DNA from: Nitrospirota bacterium
GTDB lineage: Bacteria; Nitrospirota; Leptospirillia; Leptospirillales; Leptospirillaceae
Direction of reading: 5' to 3'
DNA: 64,000 bases
Assembly (NCBI GenBank): GCA_023481175.1
Contig: JAMCWM010000015.1
Span: 48,801 to 112,800 of the forward strand
Made by a program: the position numbers and the translations under genes. Below, in pieces: positions 1 through 9,301 of the stretch. The notes beneath the pieces are model-generated. The model was not told where the DNA came from and did not search any database. It worked only from the letters and a program-made list of their open reading frames with translations. Every line of letters begins with the position of its first letter. Position 1 is the stretch's first letter.

Positions 1-1
1 C

Positions 2-856
2 TACGGAAGCCGGGAGCGACCGGGCCAATGCAAGGAGATCCGGGGGGTGGACCGGATCGACAAGGTGGTCCACATCGATCAGTCCCCCATCGGACGGACC
101 CCCCGCTCAAACCCCGCCACCTACACCGGCCTCTTCACGCCGGTCCGGGAGCTCTATTCCCAGGTGCCGGAATCGCGGGCCCGGGGATACGATCCGGGAC
201 GCTTCAGCTTCAACGTGAAGGGGGGGCGCTGCGAAGCCTGCCAGGGGGACGGGGTCATCAAGATCGAGATGCATTTTCTGCCCGATGTCTATGTGGTGTG
301 CGACCTCTGCCGGGGAGCCCGCTACAACCGGGAAACCCTCGAAATCCACTACCGCGGACGCTCGATCGCCGACATTCTCGAAATGACGGTCGACGACGCC
401 CACGACTTCTTCGGGGCCGTTCCGTCCATCGCGGGAAAACTCGACACCCTTCGCGAGGTCGGACTGGGGTATATCCACCTGGGTCAGTCGGCGACGACCC
501 TGTCCGGCGGAGAGGCCCAACGCGTGAAGCTGTCACGGGAGCTCGCCAGACGTGCGACCGGCAACACCCTCTACATTCTGGACGAGCCGACCACCGGCCT
601 TCACTTCGCGGACATCCAGAAGCTCCTCGACACCCTCGACGCCCTCGTCTCGACGGGCAACACCGTCGTCGTCATCGAGCACAACATCGACATCATCGCC
701 AATGCCGACCACCTGATCGATCTCGGCCCCGAAGGGGGTGAGCGCGGAGGGCGCCTCGTCGTCACGGGAACTCCCGAAGAGGTCATGCGTCATGAAGCCT
801 CCTACACCGGCCAGGCGCTCCGGGAACATGCGGCGCGAAGGGATGCCAAGAAATGA
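2..856 (+). CDS. uvrA: UvrA excinuclease subunit, C-terminal part (cut by window edge)
   Basis: This is the C-terminal ~285 residues of the DNA-damage-recognition ATPase of nucleotide excision repair; the frame is already open at base 2, so the 5' part lies outside the window. Visible are the UvrA zinc module with paired CxxC motifs (CEAC and CDLC), the ABC signature [11 protein letters not shown] and the Walker B stretch [12 protein letters not shown] followed by the switch region VVVIEHN. These are textbook for the second ABC domain of UvrA. The stop codon overlaps the ATG of the downstream cation transporter, so the two are probably co-transcribed. Only the missing N-terminal part limits certainty. 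Confidence 0.97.
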   Translation, partial: YGSRERPGQCKEIRGVDRIDKVVHIDQSPIGRTPRSNPATYTGLFTPVRELYSQVPESRARGYDPGRFSFNVKGGRCEACQGDGVIKIEMHFLPDVYVVCDLCRGARYNRETLEIHYRGRSIADILEMTVDDAHDFFGAVPSIAGKLDTLREVGLGYIHLGQSATTLSGGEAQRVKLSRELARRATGNTLYILDEPTTGLHFADIQKLLDTLDALVSTGNTVVVIEHNIDIIANADHLIDLGPEGGERGGRLVVTGTPEEVMRHEASYTGQALREHAARRDAKK

Positions 857-1761
857 GTTCCTCCTCCGGACCAGCCTTCCTCCTGGGGACCCCGATCCGG
901 ATTCTTTCGGCTGCGCTGGCGGTCAACATGGCCCTCTCCGGCCTGAAGATCGTCTGGGGCCATCGCATCCACTCGGTGGGCATGCTGGCAGACGGCTACC
1001 ACTCCCTTCTCGACTCCCTCTCCGACCTTCTCTGCCTCCTGGGCTCCTTCGCCGCCCAGCGCCCCCCGGATGCAGACCACCCTTACGGACACTCGAAGTA
1101 CGAACCCCTGACCCAGGCGGCGGTCGGACTGATTCTCTTCTTCACGGGCTACGAAGTCCTCTCGCACAGCTACGACCAGTTCAGCTCCCACCGGAGCCCC
1201 ATCGTGGGCTTCTCCTCCGTTCTGGTGATGGGGGCCTCGATCGCCCTTCAGACGCTGCTCTATTACGGAGAAAAGCGGGTGGCCCGGGAGACGGGGGATG
1301 CGATCGTCGCCGCCGACGCCACGCACATCCGCTCCGATCTCATGGCCTCCGGCTCCGTCCTGATCGGCCTCTTTCTCTCTTCCCTGGGGATCGGATACGC
1401 CGATCCGGTGATCGGGGTCCTGATCGCCGTCCTGATCGGCCAGGCCGGCTTCCATCTCCTGAAGGAAGGGGCCAAGGTCCTCTCGGACCACTCCCCCTTG
1501 CCTCCCGAGGAGATTGCCGCGCTCGTCCGCGAAACCCCCGGCGTGGTGGACTGCCACAACATACGGGCGCGCGGCTCCCAAAATCGTATTACAATGGATC
1601 TGAACGTCCATGTGCCGAGGAACATGACCGTTCTTTCCGCCCACGAGATCGCCCACCGCATCGAGTCGCGCATCCGGGAGCATTTCCCGGCGGTGGTCGA
1701 AGTCGTCGTCCATATCGAACCCGATCAGGAGGAATCCCATGACAGCGCCGTCTCCCATTGA
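853..1761 (+). CDS. Cation diffusion facilitator (CDF) family metal efflux transporter
   Basis: This 302-residue inner-membrane protein has the CDF layout: six hydrophobic segments in the first ~210 residues and a ferredoxin-like cytosolic domain ending in VHIEP. The metal-site motifs in helices II and V are visible as DGYHSLLD and DATHIRSD, and the family signature [11 protein letters not shown] lies between them. CDF proteins exchange cytosolic Zn, Fe or Mn for protons; the exact metal cannot be read from the sequence. It starts inside the uvrA stop region and overlaps pdxA by 23 bases, suggesting a uvrA-CDF-pdxA transcript. Metal export would fit the metal-related genes elsewhere in the window. 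Confidence 0.9.
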   Translation: MSSSSGPAFLLGTPIRILSAALAVNMALSGLKIVWGHRIHSVGMLADGYHSLLDSLSDLLCLLGSFAAQRPPDADHPYGHSKYEPLTQAAVGLILFFTGYEVLSHSYDQFSSHRSPIVGFSSVLVMGASIALQTLLYYGEKRVARETGDAIVAADATHIRSDLMASGSVLIGLFLSSLGIGYADPVIGVLIAVLIGQAGFHLLKEGAKVLSDHSPLPPEEIAALVRETPGVVDCHNIRARGSQNRITMDLNVHVPRNMTVLSAHEIAHRIESRIREHFPAVVEVVVHIEPDQEESHDSAVSH

Positions 1762-2782
1762 CACCTTCAATCCCCGCGCCCCCTTCGCCATCACCATGGG
1801 GGATCCGGCCGGAATCGGCCCAGAGATCATCGTGAAAGGATGGACGCACAAGGACATCTCCGGCATGAGAAAGCTCGTGATCGGAGACAGCGACCTGATC
1901 ACGGAGACGGCCCGGCGCTATGCCCCGGAGCTCCTTGTCCAGACCATCCGGGACCCGGCTGAAGTTCCGAACGACCCCTCGATCCTCTCCGTTCTGCCTC
2001 CTCCCGACTCCTCCGGCCTCGAACCGGTCCAGCCGGGTCAGCCATCGGTGGCCTCCGGACGATGGGCCTACGCCTGCGTCAAGACGGCGGTCGACCTCGC
2101 CATGGAACGGCGGATCGCGGCCATGACCACCGCTCCGCTGACGAAGGTCGCACTCCGGTCGGCCGGATACAACTATCCCGGCCACACCGAACTCATCGCC
2201 GCCCTCACGAACACGCCGCGGGTCGGGATGATGCTGGTCGGAGGACCGCTGCGGGTGATTCTCGTCACGATCCACATCGCGCTCCGTGAGGTTCCCTCCC
2301 GCCTCTCCATCGAACGGGAGGTCGAGACCATCCGCCTTGCGGGGGAAGCGCTGAGACTCCTGGGGGTCTCCGAGACGAAGATCGCCGTGGCCGCCTTGAA
2401 CCCCCATGCCGGAGAAGCCTCCCTCTTCGGGGACGAGGAGGAGAAGATCATCTTCCCGGCCGTCATGGAGGCCCGTTCCGAGGGTCTCGACGTCGAAGGG
2501 CCCCTGCCGGCCGACACCCTCTTTCACAAGGCCTCACGGGGCGACTACGCCATCGTGGTGGCCCAGTACCATGACCAGGGTCTGATTCCCCTCAAGCTTC
2601 TGGGGTTCGGGAAGGCGGTCAACGTCACGATCGGCCTCCCCATCCTCCGGACCTCCGTCGACCACGGAACGGCCTACAATATCGTCGGCAAGGGGCTTGC
2701 CCAGCCCGGAAGCCTTGTCGAGGCAGTCCGTCTCGCCCGTTCCATCGTCGAACGCCATGGCCGCGAGACCCCGGGCGCATGA
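1739..2782 (+). CDS. pdxA: 4-hydroxythreonine-4-phosphate dehydrogenase
   Basis: PdxA oxidises 4-phosphohydroxy-L-threonine with NAD(P)+ in the DXP-dependent pyridoxal phosphate pathway. The protein is 347 residues, close to family length. It begins with the family motif ITMGDPAGIGPE, and the three metal-binding histidines are visible in YPGHTELIA, LNPHAGE and VAQYHDQGLIP. The C-terminal substrate/NAD motif RTSVDHGTAYNI is also intact. The ATG lies inside the end of the upstream CDF gene, so translation is probably coupled. The enzyme works as a cytosolic dimer. I see no PdxJ gene in the window. Confidence 0.96.
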   Translation: MTAPSPIDTFNPRAPFAITMGDPAGIGPEIIVKGWTHKDISGMRKLVIGDSDLITETARRYAPELLVQTIRDPAEVPNDPSILSVLPPPDSSGLEPVQPGQPSVASGRWAYACVKTAVDLAMERRIAAMTTAPLTKVALRSAGYNYPGHTELIAALTNTPRVGMMLVGGPLRVILVTIHIALREVPSRLSIEREVETIRLAGEALRLLGVSETKIAVAALNPHAGEASLFGDEEEKIIFPAVMEARSEGLDVEGPLPADTLFHKASRGDYAIVVAQYHDQGLIPLKLLGFGKAVNVTIGLPILRTSVDHGTAYNIVGKGLAQPGSLVEAVRLARSIVERHGRETPGA

Positions 2783-2818
2783 CCCGGAAGAGTTCCCGAT
2801 CCTTTCCGTCGACAGGCC

Positions 2819-2843
2819 AGGATCTCCCCCAGCGGGGGATCCC
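2819..2843 (+). terminator. GC-rich hairpin after pdxA
   Basis: An imperfect hairpin of ggatctccccc paired with gggggatcc around an agc loop lies about 40 bases past the pdxA stop. It has a bulged T and no immediate T run. It could end or attenuate the uvrA-CDF-pdxA transcript; the call rests on position and stem only. Confidence 0.35.
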
Positions 2844-2986
2844 CCTCCAAAAAACTATTTTCCCTATAGGCATAAGTGTTTAAAAGCAGCCCACGCCTCC
2901 CGCTAAACTTTTCAGGATTTCTTCCGATGAGTCCCATTGTTAGAACCGTTGATCGTGTCCAAAAATTTTTCTCCAAGGAGATTGCC

Positions 2987-3646
2987 ATGAAAAACAGATC
3001 AACCCTCCTTCGGGTCCCGGCCCGATGGAAGGCGGGGCTCCTTGCCCTGGCCCTCCTGGTGGCCGGACTCGCTGCCCCCGCAAAGAGCTACGCCGTGACC
3101 TCGGGTCCGGGCGTCTGGGATCTCATGATCTTCGGAAACTACGACTTGGTCTCGCCCAACACCGGAAATGCATACTCCTCCATTCCGGCTCCGCTCACTT
3201 CCCCGACATGGGCGAACACGATGCAGAACGGCTACGGGGCCGGCATCGGAACCGCCTACTGGTTCAACGACGTCCTGGCTCTGCGGGTGATGGCCCAGGG
3301 GAACTTCTATCAATTGAAGAGCCCTGCGACCGGATCGATGGAGTCGGCCCCCCTGACCGGCGGCCTCGAGGCGAAGCTCTACGGGGGACCGGACTACTAC
3401 CTCTATGCCGTCGTCGACGCCGGCGCCGCCTACGAGCTCGACCTCCCGAACAACACCTCCCCGACCCTCTCCGGCAAGGGCTCGACCAGCGCCTGGTCCG
3501 CCTATGGGGACGTGGGGCTCGGGGTCAACATCGACTGGGTCTTCGTCGAGGTGAAGCTCGCCTATCTGCCGGACTCCATCCCTCATTCCACAACCAGCCA
3601 GAACGCCCTCTGGTATATCCCGGTCACGGCCGGATTCAATTTCTGA
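2987..3646 (+). CDS. Exported beta-barrel-like protein of unknown function
   Basis: I do not recognise a named family. The 219-residue product starts at an ATG seven bases after an AAGGAG ribosome-binding site. It opens with a clear signal peptide: basic start, hydrophobic core ALALLVAGLAAPA and a likely cut after KSYA. The mature part is rich in alternating aromatic and polar residues, has repeated short Tyr/Gly-rich strands and ends in a terminal Phe (AGFNF). A C-terminal aromatic is the outer-membrane insertion signal of beta-barrels, so a small outer-membrane barrel is the best guess. It is monocistronic, with a hairpin after it. Longer in-frame starts upstream lack a ribosome-binding site. 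Confidence 0.8.
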   Translation: MKNRSTLLRVPARWKAGLLALALLVAGLAAPAKSYAVTSGPGVWDLMIFGNYDLVSPNTGNAYSSIPAPLTSPTWANTMQNGYGAGIGTAYWFNDVLALRVMAQGNFYQLKSPATGSMESAPLTGGLEAKLYGGPDYYLYAVVDAGAAYELDLPNNTSPTLSGKGSTSAWSAYGDVGLGVNIDWVFVEVKLAYLPDSIPHSTTSQNALWYIPVTAGFNF

Positions 3647-3660
3647 GATCCTTGCCATTT

Positions 3661-3687
3661 CCGGAGGGGCCATTGCCGCCCCTCCGG
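3661..3687 (+). terminator. 10-bp perfect hairpin downstream of the barrel gene
   Basis: ccggaggggc and gcccctccgg pair perfectly around a seven-base loop, 14 bases after the stop codon. A canonical T run is missing, so it may be a factor-assisted terminator or an mRNA-stabilising stem. Confidence 0.5.
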
Positions 3688-3820
3688 CATCCTTCCTCGG
3701 CAAGGGAAGCGGAACGATCCGGAGGCCCCATTTTTTACCACCGCATCATGAAGACAGTTGATCGATCGACGGAAGACCCCGTCCGAAACAAGGTCGAACG
3801 GTCGGTCAAACCGATGCCTC

Positions 3821-3849
3821 TTGCGAATCCCGCCGGGCTCTGATAGCTT
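3821..3849 (+). promoter_or_regulatory. Putative sigma-70 promoter for the His-rich protein gene
   Basis: TTGCGA and TAGCTT lie 17 bases apart, and the -10 carries the extended TGn element (TGATAGCTT). It sits about 50 bases ahead of the ATG at 3898. Confidence 0.4.
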
Positions 3850-3897
3850 AGAGAGAGCCGTGTGAATTACCCTGTCCACCACTTTCAAGGAGTTTCA

Positions 3898-4215
3898 ATG
3901 AAAAAACTGGGATCCGTTGTCGGTTCTCTTGCTGCACTCATCTTTTCCTTTTCTCTTGTAGCCGCCCCGGTGTCCTTTGCCGCAGATGCCTCCGCTCCGG
4001 CCGCCGCCACCGCGCCTGCCGCGACACCGGCAGCTCCGGCCAAGCACAAGGCGCACAAGAAGATGCACCACAAGCGCCACTGGAGACACCATCGCTGCAA
4101 CCACCACTCCAAGTACTACAAGCGCCATCACCGCTGCTACCCGCATCACAAGAAGCATCATCACATGAAGCACCACATGAAGAAGCACCACAAGAAACAC
4201 CACGCGGCGAACTAA
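3898..4215 (+). CDS. Small exported histidine/lysine-rich protein
   Basis: The 105-residue product has a good signal peptide (MKKL start, hydrophobic core, likely cut near FAA), then an Ala/Pro-rich linker, then about 57 residues with 22 histidines, many lysines, several arginines and two cysteines. Repeated HHK and KHH clusters would give a strongly cationic, metal-chelating tail in the periplasm or at the cell surface. Ribosome-binding site AAGGAG sits five bases before the ATG; an in-frame ATG 12 codons upstream lacks one. It is monocistronic with its own promoter candidate and terminator. Binding of Ni, Cu, Zn or Fe, or acid/metal protection, is inference from composition only. Confidence 0.8.
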   Translation: MKKLGSVVGSLAALIFSFSLVAAPVSFAADASAPAAATAPAATPAAPAKHKAHKKMHHKRHWRHHRCNHHSKYYKRHHRCYPHHKKHHHMKHHMKKHHKKHHAAN

Positions 4216-4250
4216 AAAAAAAGCCGGAGTCGAAAGACTCCGGCCTTTTC
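4214..4250. terminator. Bidirectional intrinsic terminator
   Basis: A perfect nine-base stem (4223-4231 with 4236-4244, loop gaaa) is flanked by nine A residues on the left and four T residues on the right. It can therefore terminate the His-rich gene on the plus strand and the rnhA-ending operon on the minus strand. Confidence 0.9.
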
Positions 4251-4319
4251 TGATTTCAGGGTTTTCCCGCTCCACACGTCACACCGCTATTTTCTCTCTC
4301 CCGCCCACAACCGACAGAC

Positions 4320-4757
4320 CTACTTGACCCTCCCGGGGATCGCCGCCCTCGCCAACGCGTCCACCCGCTCGTTCTCCACATGACCGTCATGGCCGCGGAC
4401 CCACTTCCAGACGACCTCATGGCTCTGGGAGAGCCGGTCGAGTTCCCTCCAGAGATCCTCGTTCTTGACGGGGGACCCGGACGCGGTGCGGAAGCCATTT
4501 TTCTTCCAGCCCTTGATCCAGGTGGTCATTCCGTTTTTGACGTACTGACTGTCGGTATGGACCGTCACCCGGCACGGTTTTTTCAGGGCTCTCAGTCCCG
4601 AAATGACCGCCAGCAGCTCCATCCGGTTGTTGGTGGTGGCGGGCTCTCCCCCGGAGAGTTCGCGCTCCGTCCCGCGACACGAGAGAAGGGCCCCCCATCC
4701 CCCGGGACCGGGATTGCCGGAACAGGCGCCGTCCGTATAGAGATCCACCTCGTCCAT
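4320..4757 (-). CDS. rnhA: Ribonuclease HI
   Basis: This enzyme degrades the RNA strand of RNA-DNA hybrids in the cytosol. The 145-residue length is normal. All four acidic catalytic residues are visible: D9 in [15 protein letters not shown]47 in NNRMELLA, D69 in HTDSQYV and D133 in ERVDALAR; the supporting histidine lies in VRGHDGH. The basic handle (KGWKKNGFR) is present as in the E. coli type. The start codon overlaps the stop codon of the TolC-like gene by one base, so rnhA is the last gene of the efflux operon. The association is probably positional rather than functional. Confidence 0.96.
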   Translation of the reverse strand: MDEVDLYTDGACSGNPGPGGWGALLSCRGTERELSGGEPATTNNRMELLAVISGLRALKKPCRVTVHTDSQYVKNGMTTWIKGWKKNGFRTASGSPVKNEDLWRELDRLSQSHEVVWKWVRGHDGHVENERVDALARAAIPGRVK

Positions 4758-6124
4758 CAGGGCGTGTCGGCCGGAGACAGGGTTCCAAGGGCGTAATGGT
4801 AGGCGACCAGGGAGGAAAGAAGGTCGAAGCGGGCCGAGTCGACATTGACGCGGGCCCGTCTGAGGGCCGTCTCGGCATCGACCACATCCACCGAATGGGC
4901 CGTTCCCACGCGATAGGCCGCCTCGATCAGACGGTCGTTTTCTTCGGCATTGTCCAGAGCGGTCCGGGTTTCGCGCAGCCGTTCCCGGGCTTCCCGGACA
5001 TCCTCGGCCGCATCCCGGACCCCCGCCATGAGGCGGACTTCGTCGTCTTCCTTCAGGTGCATCGACTGTCTCAGGTTGGCCCGCGCCTCATGGATCTGGT
5101 GCGTGACGAGCCCCCCCTCGAAGATCGGAACATTCAGCAATCCTCCCACGTTGAAGGTGGAAAACGGCGTGGTCGGAAGGCCGAAGAAGGAAATCGAAAT
5201 CTGGGCCAGATAGTACTGGGCCGAGCCGGTGATGGTCGGATAGTTCTGCTCCTTCGAAGCATCGAGGCTCGCTTTGCGGCTTCGGACCGTTTCGGCATCG
5301 GCCAGGAGATCGGGGTGTTTCGGAAGATATTTGGAGATATCCGCTTCCGGGTTAACGCGGGACGAGACGGATTCCCCCGCCGGATCGGAGGCGACGAAGG
5401 GTTTTTTGTGGCGGAATCCGATCGCCCGCCCAAGGTCCACCTGGGCCTTTCTGAGACCGGTCACCTCATGGATCAGGTCGAGCCTGGCCGACTCATAGTT
5501 GACCTTGGCCTGGGTGACGTCGAGGCGGAGCCCTACCCCGGCCGCGACCCGCGCCCGGGCTTCGTCGAGATGGGATCCGGCGTCGATCAGGCTCTGGCGA
5601 GCCGACAGAACCCGATGCTGGGCCTTCAGAAGGTTGAAGTAGGCCACCTCGACATCGCGGATGACTCCCTGGACGCTCCGAAGTTTTTCGGCCTGCACCG
5701 ACTTGAGCTGATGGCGGCTTTGACGAACCTGGGAGTGGACCCGTCCGAAGTCCAGCACGGTCTGGGTGAGTCCGACTGTCAGGAGGTTATAGTTGGCGTA
5801 CTGGTATCCCGGAATCAAAAAGAATCCGAAAATGCTGTTTCCGATCGTGTCCGAATAGGAGGCGGAGAGGTTGGGAAGATAGCCGGACTTGGACTCGCCG
5901 ATCCGCTCGCGCGACGCCTTGACCTGATCTGAAAAGGCCTTGAGCGATGGGCGTCTCTGAAGGGCCTCCGAAACGGCCTCCTTGAGGGAAATGGCCTCGC
6001 CCGAGGACTCTGAGGGGATGGAGACGGGAAGGTTCCCGTCCGGGGAGTCCGCCAGGGCCGGCAGGGCGAAGGAAAGCGCCCCCCAGAGAGCGCCCGTTGC
6101 CAGCATGATCCGTTGATATCTCAC
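4757..6124 (-). CDS. TolC-like outer-membrane efflux protein
   Basis: The 455-residue product has a signal peptide ending near ALA-D and two halves, each built of long heptad-rich helices typical of outer membrane efflux proteins. It should form the trimeric outer-membrane channel that completes the tripartite pump encoded just upstream. Helical segments such as [20 protein letters not shown] and the duplicated C-terminal block are characteristic. Its ATG overlaps the stop of the pump gene and its stop overlaps the rnhA start, so translation is coupled on both sides. The transported substrate is not evident. Confidence 0.92.
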   Translation of the reverse strand: MRYQRIMLATGALWGALSFALPALADSPDGNLPVSIPSESSGEAISLKEAVSEALQRRPSLKAFSDQVKASRERIGESKSGYLPNLSASYSDTIGNSIFGFFLIPGYQYANYNLLTVGLTQTVLDFGRVHSQVRQSRHQLKSVQAEKLRSVQGVIRDVEVAYFNLLKAQHRVLSARQSLIDAGSHLDEARARVAAGVGLRLDVTQAKVNYESARLDLIHEVTGLRKAQVDLGRAIGFRHKKPFVASDPAGESVSSRVNPEADISKYLPKHPDLLADAETVRSRKASLDASKEQNYPTITGSAQYYLAQISISFFGLPTTPFSTFNVGGLLNVPIFEGGLVTHQIHEARANLRQSMHLKEDDEVRLMAGVRDAAEDVREARERLRETRTALDNAEENDRLIEAAYRVGTAHSVDVVDAETALRRARVNVDSARFDLLSSLVAYHYALGTLSPADTP

Positions 6125-7710
6125 TCGATTCCTCCATGAACCACATCAGGTTGCGCTTTGCCCCCCCGGTGGGACAGCCTTTTCATCAGGAGAATCATGG
6201 GAATTCCCAGAAGGGCCATCAGACCGGCGGCGATGAATGTTTCGTTGTATCCGGAGATGGCCGCCTGGCTCATCGCCGAATTCGTGACCATGGCTCCGAC
6301 CCGGGCCGGAACATCGGCGGCATTTCCGTGCATGGCGGACTGGGTGAAGAAATCCGCCACGCGCTGGTAAAAATAGGAGTGGTGCGTCACATCCGACTGG
6401 TAGCGCGCGTAGTAGTCCGCCTTCTGATGGTCCAGGAAATTTCCCAGGACGGCCACTCCCAGGGCGCCTCCGATCTGGAGCATGTTGCTCTGGAGACTTG
6501 AGGCGAGGCCGATGAAGCGGGGCTCGACCAACGTCTGGGGGATGGAGGAGAGAAGGGCGTTCAGCATCCCCATCGAAAGCCCGAAAACCAGCTGGGCGAT
6601 GATGATCTGGCTCATTTTCGGGACATTCGTGAGGAAGGCGAAGAGAAACTGGGAAAAGGCCAGCATCAGGAATCCGCTGACCAGGAGGAGTCGCTTGAAG
6701 GTGTCCGATCCCTTCGCCGACAGGCTTCCCAGGATCGGCATCGCCACACCGGCCATGAGGGAGGACGGAAGAAGGACCAGGCCGGCGTCCGTGGCCGTGA
6801 AGGCGTTGAAGGTCTGGACAAAAAGAGGCAGGAGGAACATCCGTCCGAAGAGGCCGACCGCCCGGAAAAAATTGGCGATCATGATAAGGGAGAAGTCCAG
6901 ATCGCGGAAGATGGAGAGGTCGATCAGGGGATGCCGGACGGCGAAGGCGGTCATGATGTAGGTCCAGAAGGCGATGGCGGCGACGATCCAGCATTCGTAA
7001 ACGAAAAAGGCGGTCCATCCCCACCGCTCCCCCTCGGTCAGCCCCACGAGAAGAAAGGAGAGGGCCGTTCCCAGGGAAATGAAGCCCGCGTAGTCGAAAG
7101 GGACGAGGATGTGTTCCCGGTCCTTCTTGAGAACGAGGACGGTGAAGAAGAAGCTCAGGAAGCCGAAGGGGACGTTGATGAAGAAGACGTCCCTCCAGTT
7201 GAAGTTGTCGACCAGCCATCCCCCCAGGATCGGCCCGATCGTGGGGGCCAGGACGACGACGATCCCGAAGAACCCGAAGGCCTTGGGTCGCTCGGCGGGG
7301 GGAAAGGCCTCGGTGATGATGGTGAAGCCCAGCGGCATCATGATTCCTCCTCCCACCGCCTGGAGGATCCGGAAGACGATCATCACGTTCAGGTTGGGGG
7401 AGATGCCGGCAAAGAACGAGGAGATCACGAAGAGGAAGATCGAGCCCAGATAGAGATTCTTGATCCCGAAGACCGTGCGCGTCCAGGCGCTGGCCAGCGT
7501 GGCGACGGCGAAGGCCATGGAATAGGCGGTGATGACCCAGCGCACCTCGTCCTGGTTGGTGTCGAGGCTCCCCATCATGTAGGGAAGCGCCACATTGACG
7601 ATCGTCGTGTCGAGGACCGGGAGGAAGAGGGAGAGCATCACCACCGCAAGCGCCCACCAGCGATAATGGGGTGACTCTCCGAAGAGGCTTCCGTCGTCCC
7701 CCTTCACCAT
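6121..7710 (-). CDS. DHA2 (EmrB/QacA type) MFS drug:proton antiporter
   Basis: This 529-residue inner-membrane protein has about 14 hydrophobic segments, the number typical of DHA2 transporters. Family motifs are visible: the motif LDTTIVNVALP in helix 1, RWVITAYSMAFA in helix 2 and the antiporter motif GPILGGWLV in helix 5. It resembles EmrB, which expels uncouplers and hydrophobic toxins. It lies between the membrane fusion protein and the TolC-like channel, overlapping both by a few bases, so a complete EmrAB-TolC-like pump is encoded here. Substrates cannot be deduced. Confidence 0.93.
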   Translation of the reverse strand: MVKGDDGSLFGESPHYRWWALAVVMLSLFLPVLDTTIVNVALPYMMGSLDTNQDEVRWVITAYSMAFAVATLASAWTRTVFGIKNLYLGSIFLFVISSFFAGISPNLNVMIVFRILQAVGGGIMMPLGFTIITEAFPPAERPKAFGFFGIVVVLAPTIGPILGGWLVDNFNWRDVFFINVPFGFLSFFFTVLVLKKDREHILVPFDYAGFISLGTALSFLLVGLTEGERWGWTAFFVYECWIVAAIAFWTYIMTAFAVRHPLIDLSIFRDLDFSLIMIANFFRAVGLFGRMFLLPLFVQTFNAFTATDAGLVLLPSSLMAGVAMPILGSLSAKGSDTFKRLLLVSGFLMLAFSQFLFAFLTNVPKMSQIIIAQLVFGLSMGMLNALLSSIPQTLVEPRFIGLASSLQSNMLQIGGALGVAVLGNFLDHQKADYYARYQSDVTHHSYFYQRVADFFTQSAMHGNAADVPARVGAMVTNSAMSQAAISGYNETFIAAGLMALLGIPMILLMKRLSHRGGKAQPDVVHGGIE

Positions 7711-8663
7711 GGGGATCCTTCCTTGATGTGGATCCGGATTTCGGTCGAGAGCCCCGGTCTCAGGACCACATCCTTCCCGTCATCGATCGTGATCCGGACA
7801 GGAACGCGCTGGGTGACCTTCACGAAGGTGCCCGAGGCGTTCTCGGGGGGGAGGAGGGAGATGGCCGCGGCCGAGGTCGGGAGAATCTGGTAGACATGGC
7901 CATGAAATTTCCGGCCCGGGTAGGCGTCGATCGTGATGTCCACCTTCTGTCCGGTCCGGACCTGGCCCATGCGCGTCTCCTTGACCTTGGCCGTCACCCA
8001 GGTATCCTTCGTATCGACCAGAGAGACCACCGCCTGTCCGCGGGAGACCACCTGGCCGACCTGGGCGATGCGCTCCGCCACCTGGCCGTCCAGGGGAGAG
8101 TGGATCGTATAGTTCAGCGGGTGGGACTCGGTGGTTTCCAGGGCCGTCCGGTTCACGAACTCGAGCTTTTTCATCTCCGTGAGCTGGGCCTTGAGGTCCT
8201 CATAGGCGGTCCGGAGATGGTCGAGATCGGAGACGGTGATGAACCCGCCTTTTCTGAGGGCCTCCCCCCGATCGAGGTCCCGTTTCGCATTGGCCAGCCT
8301 GACCTCAAGCGATCCCTCTTCCGCCCGGGTCCGGGCGAGATCCCCGAAGGCCGAGACATTCCGCTGGCCGATCGTCTGGAGGGCGGAGAATCCGGTGGTG
8401 TCGATCCTGGCCAGAAGATCCCCCTTGTGGACGGGATCGCCGATGTTGAGCGGGAGCGTCATGACCCGGCCCCGGGTGTTGGCGGAGACGATCACGATAT
8501 TGCCGTCGACCATCGCATCTTCCGTGGACACGTAGTAGGCGTTGTAGCGAAGGTAGAGCAGGATCACGACGAGGGTGACGAAAAGGCCGACCCCACCGAT
8601 GATGAATCCCTTCCGCTTTCGGGACGCGGGAACCGGCGGAACGGGCGGGGGGGATCCGCTCAT
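7704..8663 (-). CDS. EmrA/HlyD-type membrane fusion protein
   Basis: This 319-residue periplasmic adaptor has a single N-terminal membrane helix (GFIIGGVGLFVTLVVILLY) after a Pro-rich cytosolic tail. Next come a biotinyl-lipoyl half (NTRGRVMTLPLNIGDPVHKG), a helical hairpin, the second lipoyl half (IHSPLDGQVAERIAQVGQVV) and a beta-barrel domain. This is the standard order for EmrA-like adaptors, although the helical hairpin is short. It overlaps the pump gene by seven bases and the cytochrome gene by four. It should bridge the DHA2 pump and the TolC-like channel. Confidence 0.92.
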   Translation of the reverse strand: MSGSPPPVPPVPASRKRKGFIIGGVGLFVTLVVILLYLRYNAYYVSTEDAMVDGNIVIVSANTRGRVMTLPLNIGDPVHKGDLLARIDTTGFSALQTIGQRNVSAFGDLARTRAEEGSLEVRLANAKRDLDRGEALRKGGFITVSDLDHLRTAYEDLKAQLTEMKKLEFVNRTALETTESHPLNYTIHSPLDGQVAERIAQVGQVVSRGQAVVSLVDTKDTWVTAKVKETRMGQVRTGQKVDITIDAYPGRKFHGHVYQILPTSAAAISLLPPENASGTFVKVTQRVPVRITIDDGKDVVLRPGLSTEIRIHIKEGSPW

Positions 8664-9268
8664 TCTCCTCCTCCGGTTTCAAGTGACTCCTTCTTGTAGG
8701 CTGGCGGGATGGGGTGGGCGATCTCGGAGAGGGCCCGGTGGTAATCGAATCCCCGGAAGGTCGGGGAGGAGGGGTTGTGGCAGGTCTTGCAGGTCGACTC
8801 GTCAGGCTTGCGATTCAACCCGGCCAGTGCCGATTTCCGGGGGCTGATCATCACGGAAAAATGGGCGTAATCCTCCCCTGGCCCATGGCAGGACTCGCAC
8901 TGGACGCCGTCGGTCATCCGGAAGGTTGAAAGAATCTCCGGAAGGGGCTTCCCGTAGCCGGTCACATGGCAGGACAGGCAGCGGCCATCCTTCGTCGGAT
9001 CGGCGACATGGAGCCGTTCCGCGATCGCACGGGCTTCGGGGGAGGAAAGATCGCGGTAGGCGCGGGCATGGGGGCTTGCGGCCCAGACGAAGAACTGGCG
9101 ACCGATCCGCTGGGACGAGTGACAGATCTCGCAGGTTTCAACTCCGACATACCGGTGCAGTATCGAATCGGCCTGGGCATGAACGGATTCAAGAAGAGCC
9201 CCGGCTCCTCCTGCCAGCAGAAGCATCACCGCCACGACTGCCTGTCTCACTCTCTTCATCCTGGTCAT
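8660..9268 (-). CDS. Tetraheme cytochrome c, cytochrome c554-like
   Basis: The 202-residue product has an N-terminal signal peptide or anchor (VVAVMLLLAGGAGALL) and exactly four CxxCH heme-attachment motifs: CEICH, CLSCH, CESCH and CKTCH. The spacing and the phrase SCHGPGEDYAHF resemble the cytochrome c554 / multiheme NrfB-like fold. It would be exported and matured in the periplasm. It is the first gene after tetR in an otherwise ordinary efflux operon and overlaps the adaptor gene by four bases. The electron partner is unknown. A second ATG four codons in is an alternative start. Confidence 0.9.
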   Translation of the reverse strand: MTRMKRVRQAVVAVMLLLAGGAGALLESVHAQADSILHRYVGVETCEICHSSQRIGRQFFVWAASPHARAYRDLSSPEARAIAERLHVADPTKDGRCLSCHVTGYGKPLPEILSTFRMTDGVQCESCHGPGEDYAHFSVMISPRKSALAGLNRKPDESTCKTCHNPSSPTFRGFDYHRALSEIAHPIPPAYKKESLETGGGE

Positions 9269-9301
9269 CCATTCCTTGACTTGAATAGTGTGGGTTAGCG
9301 T

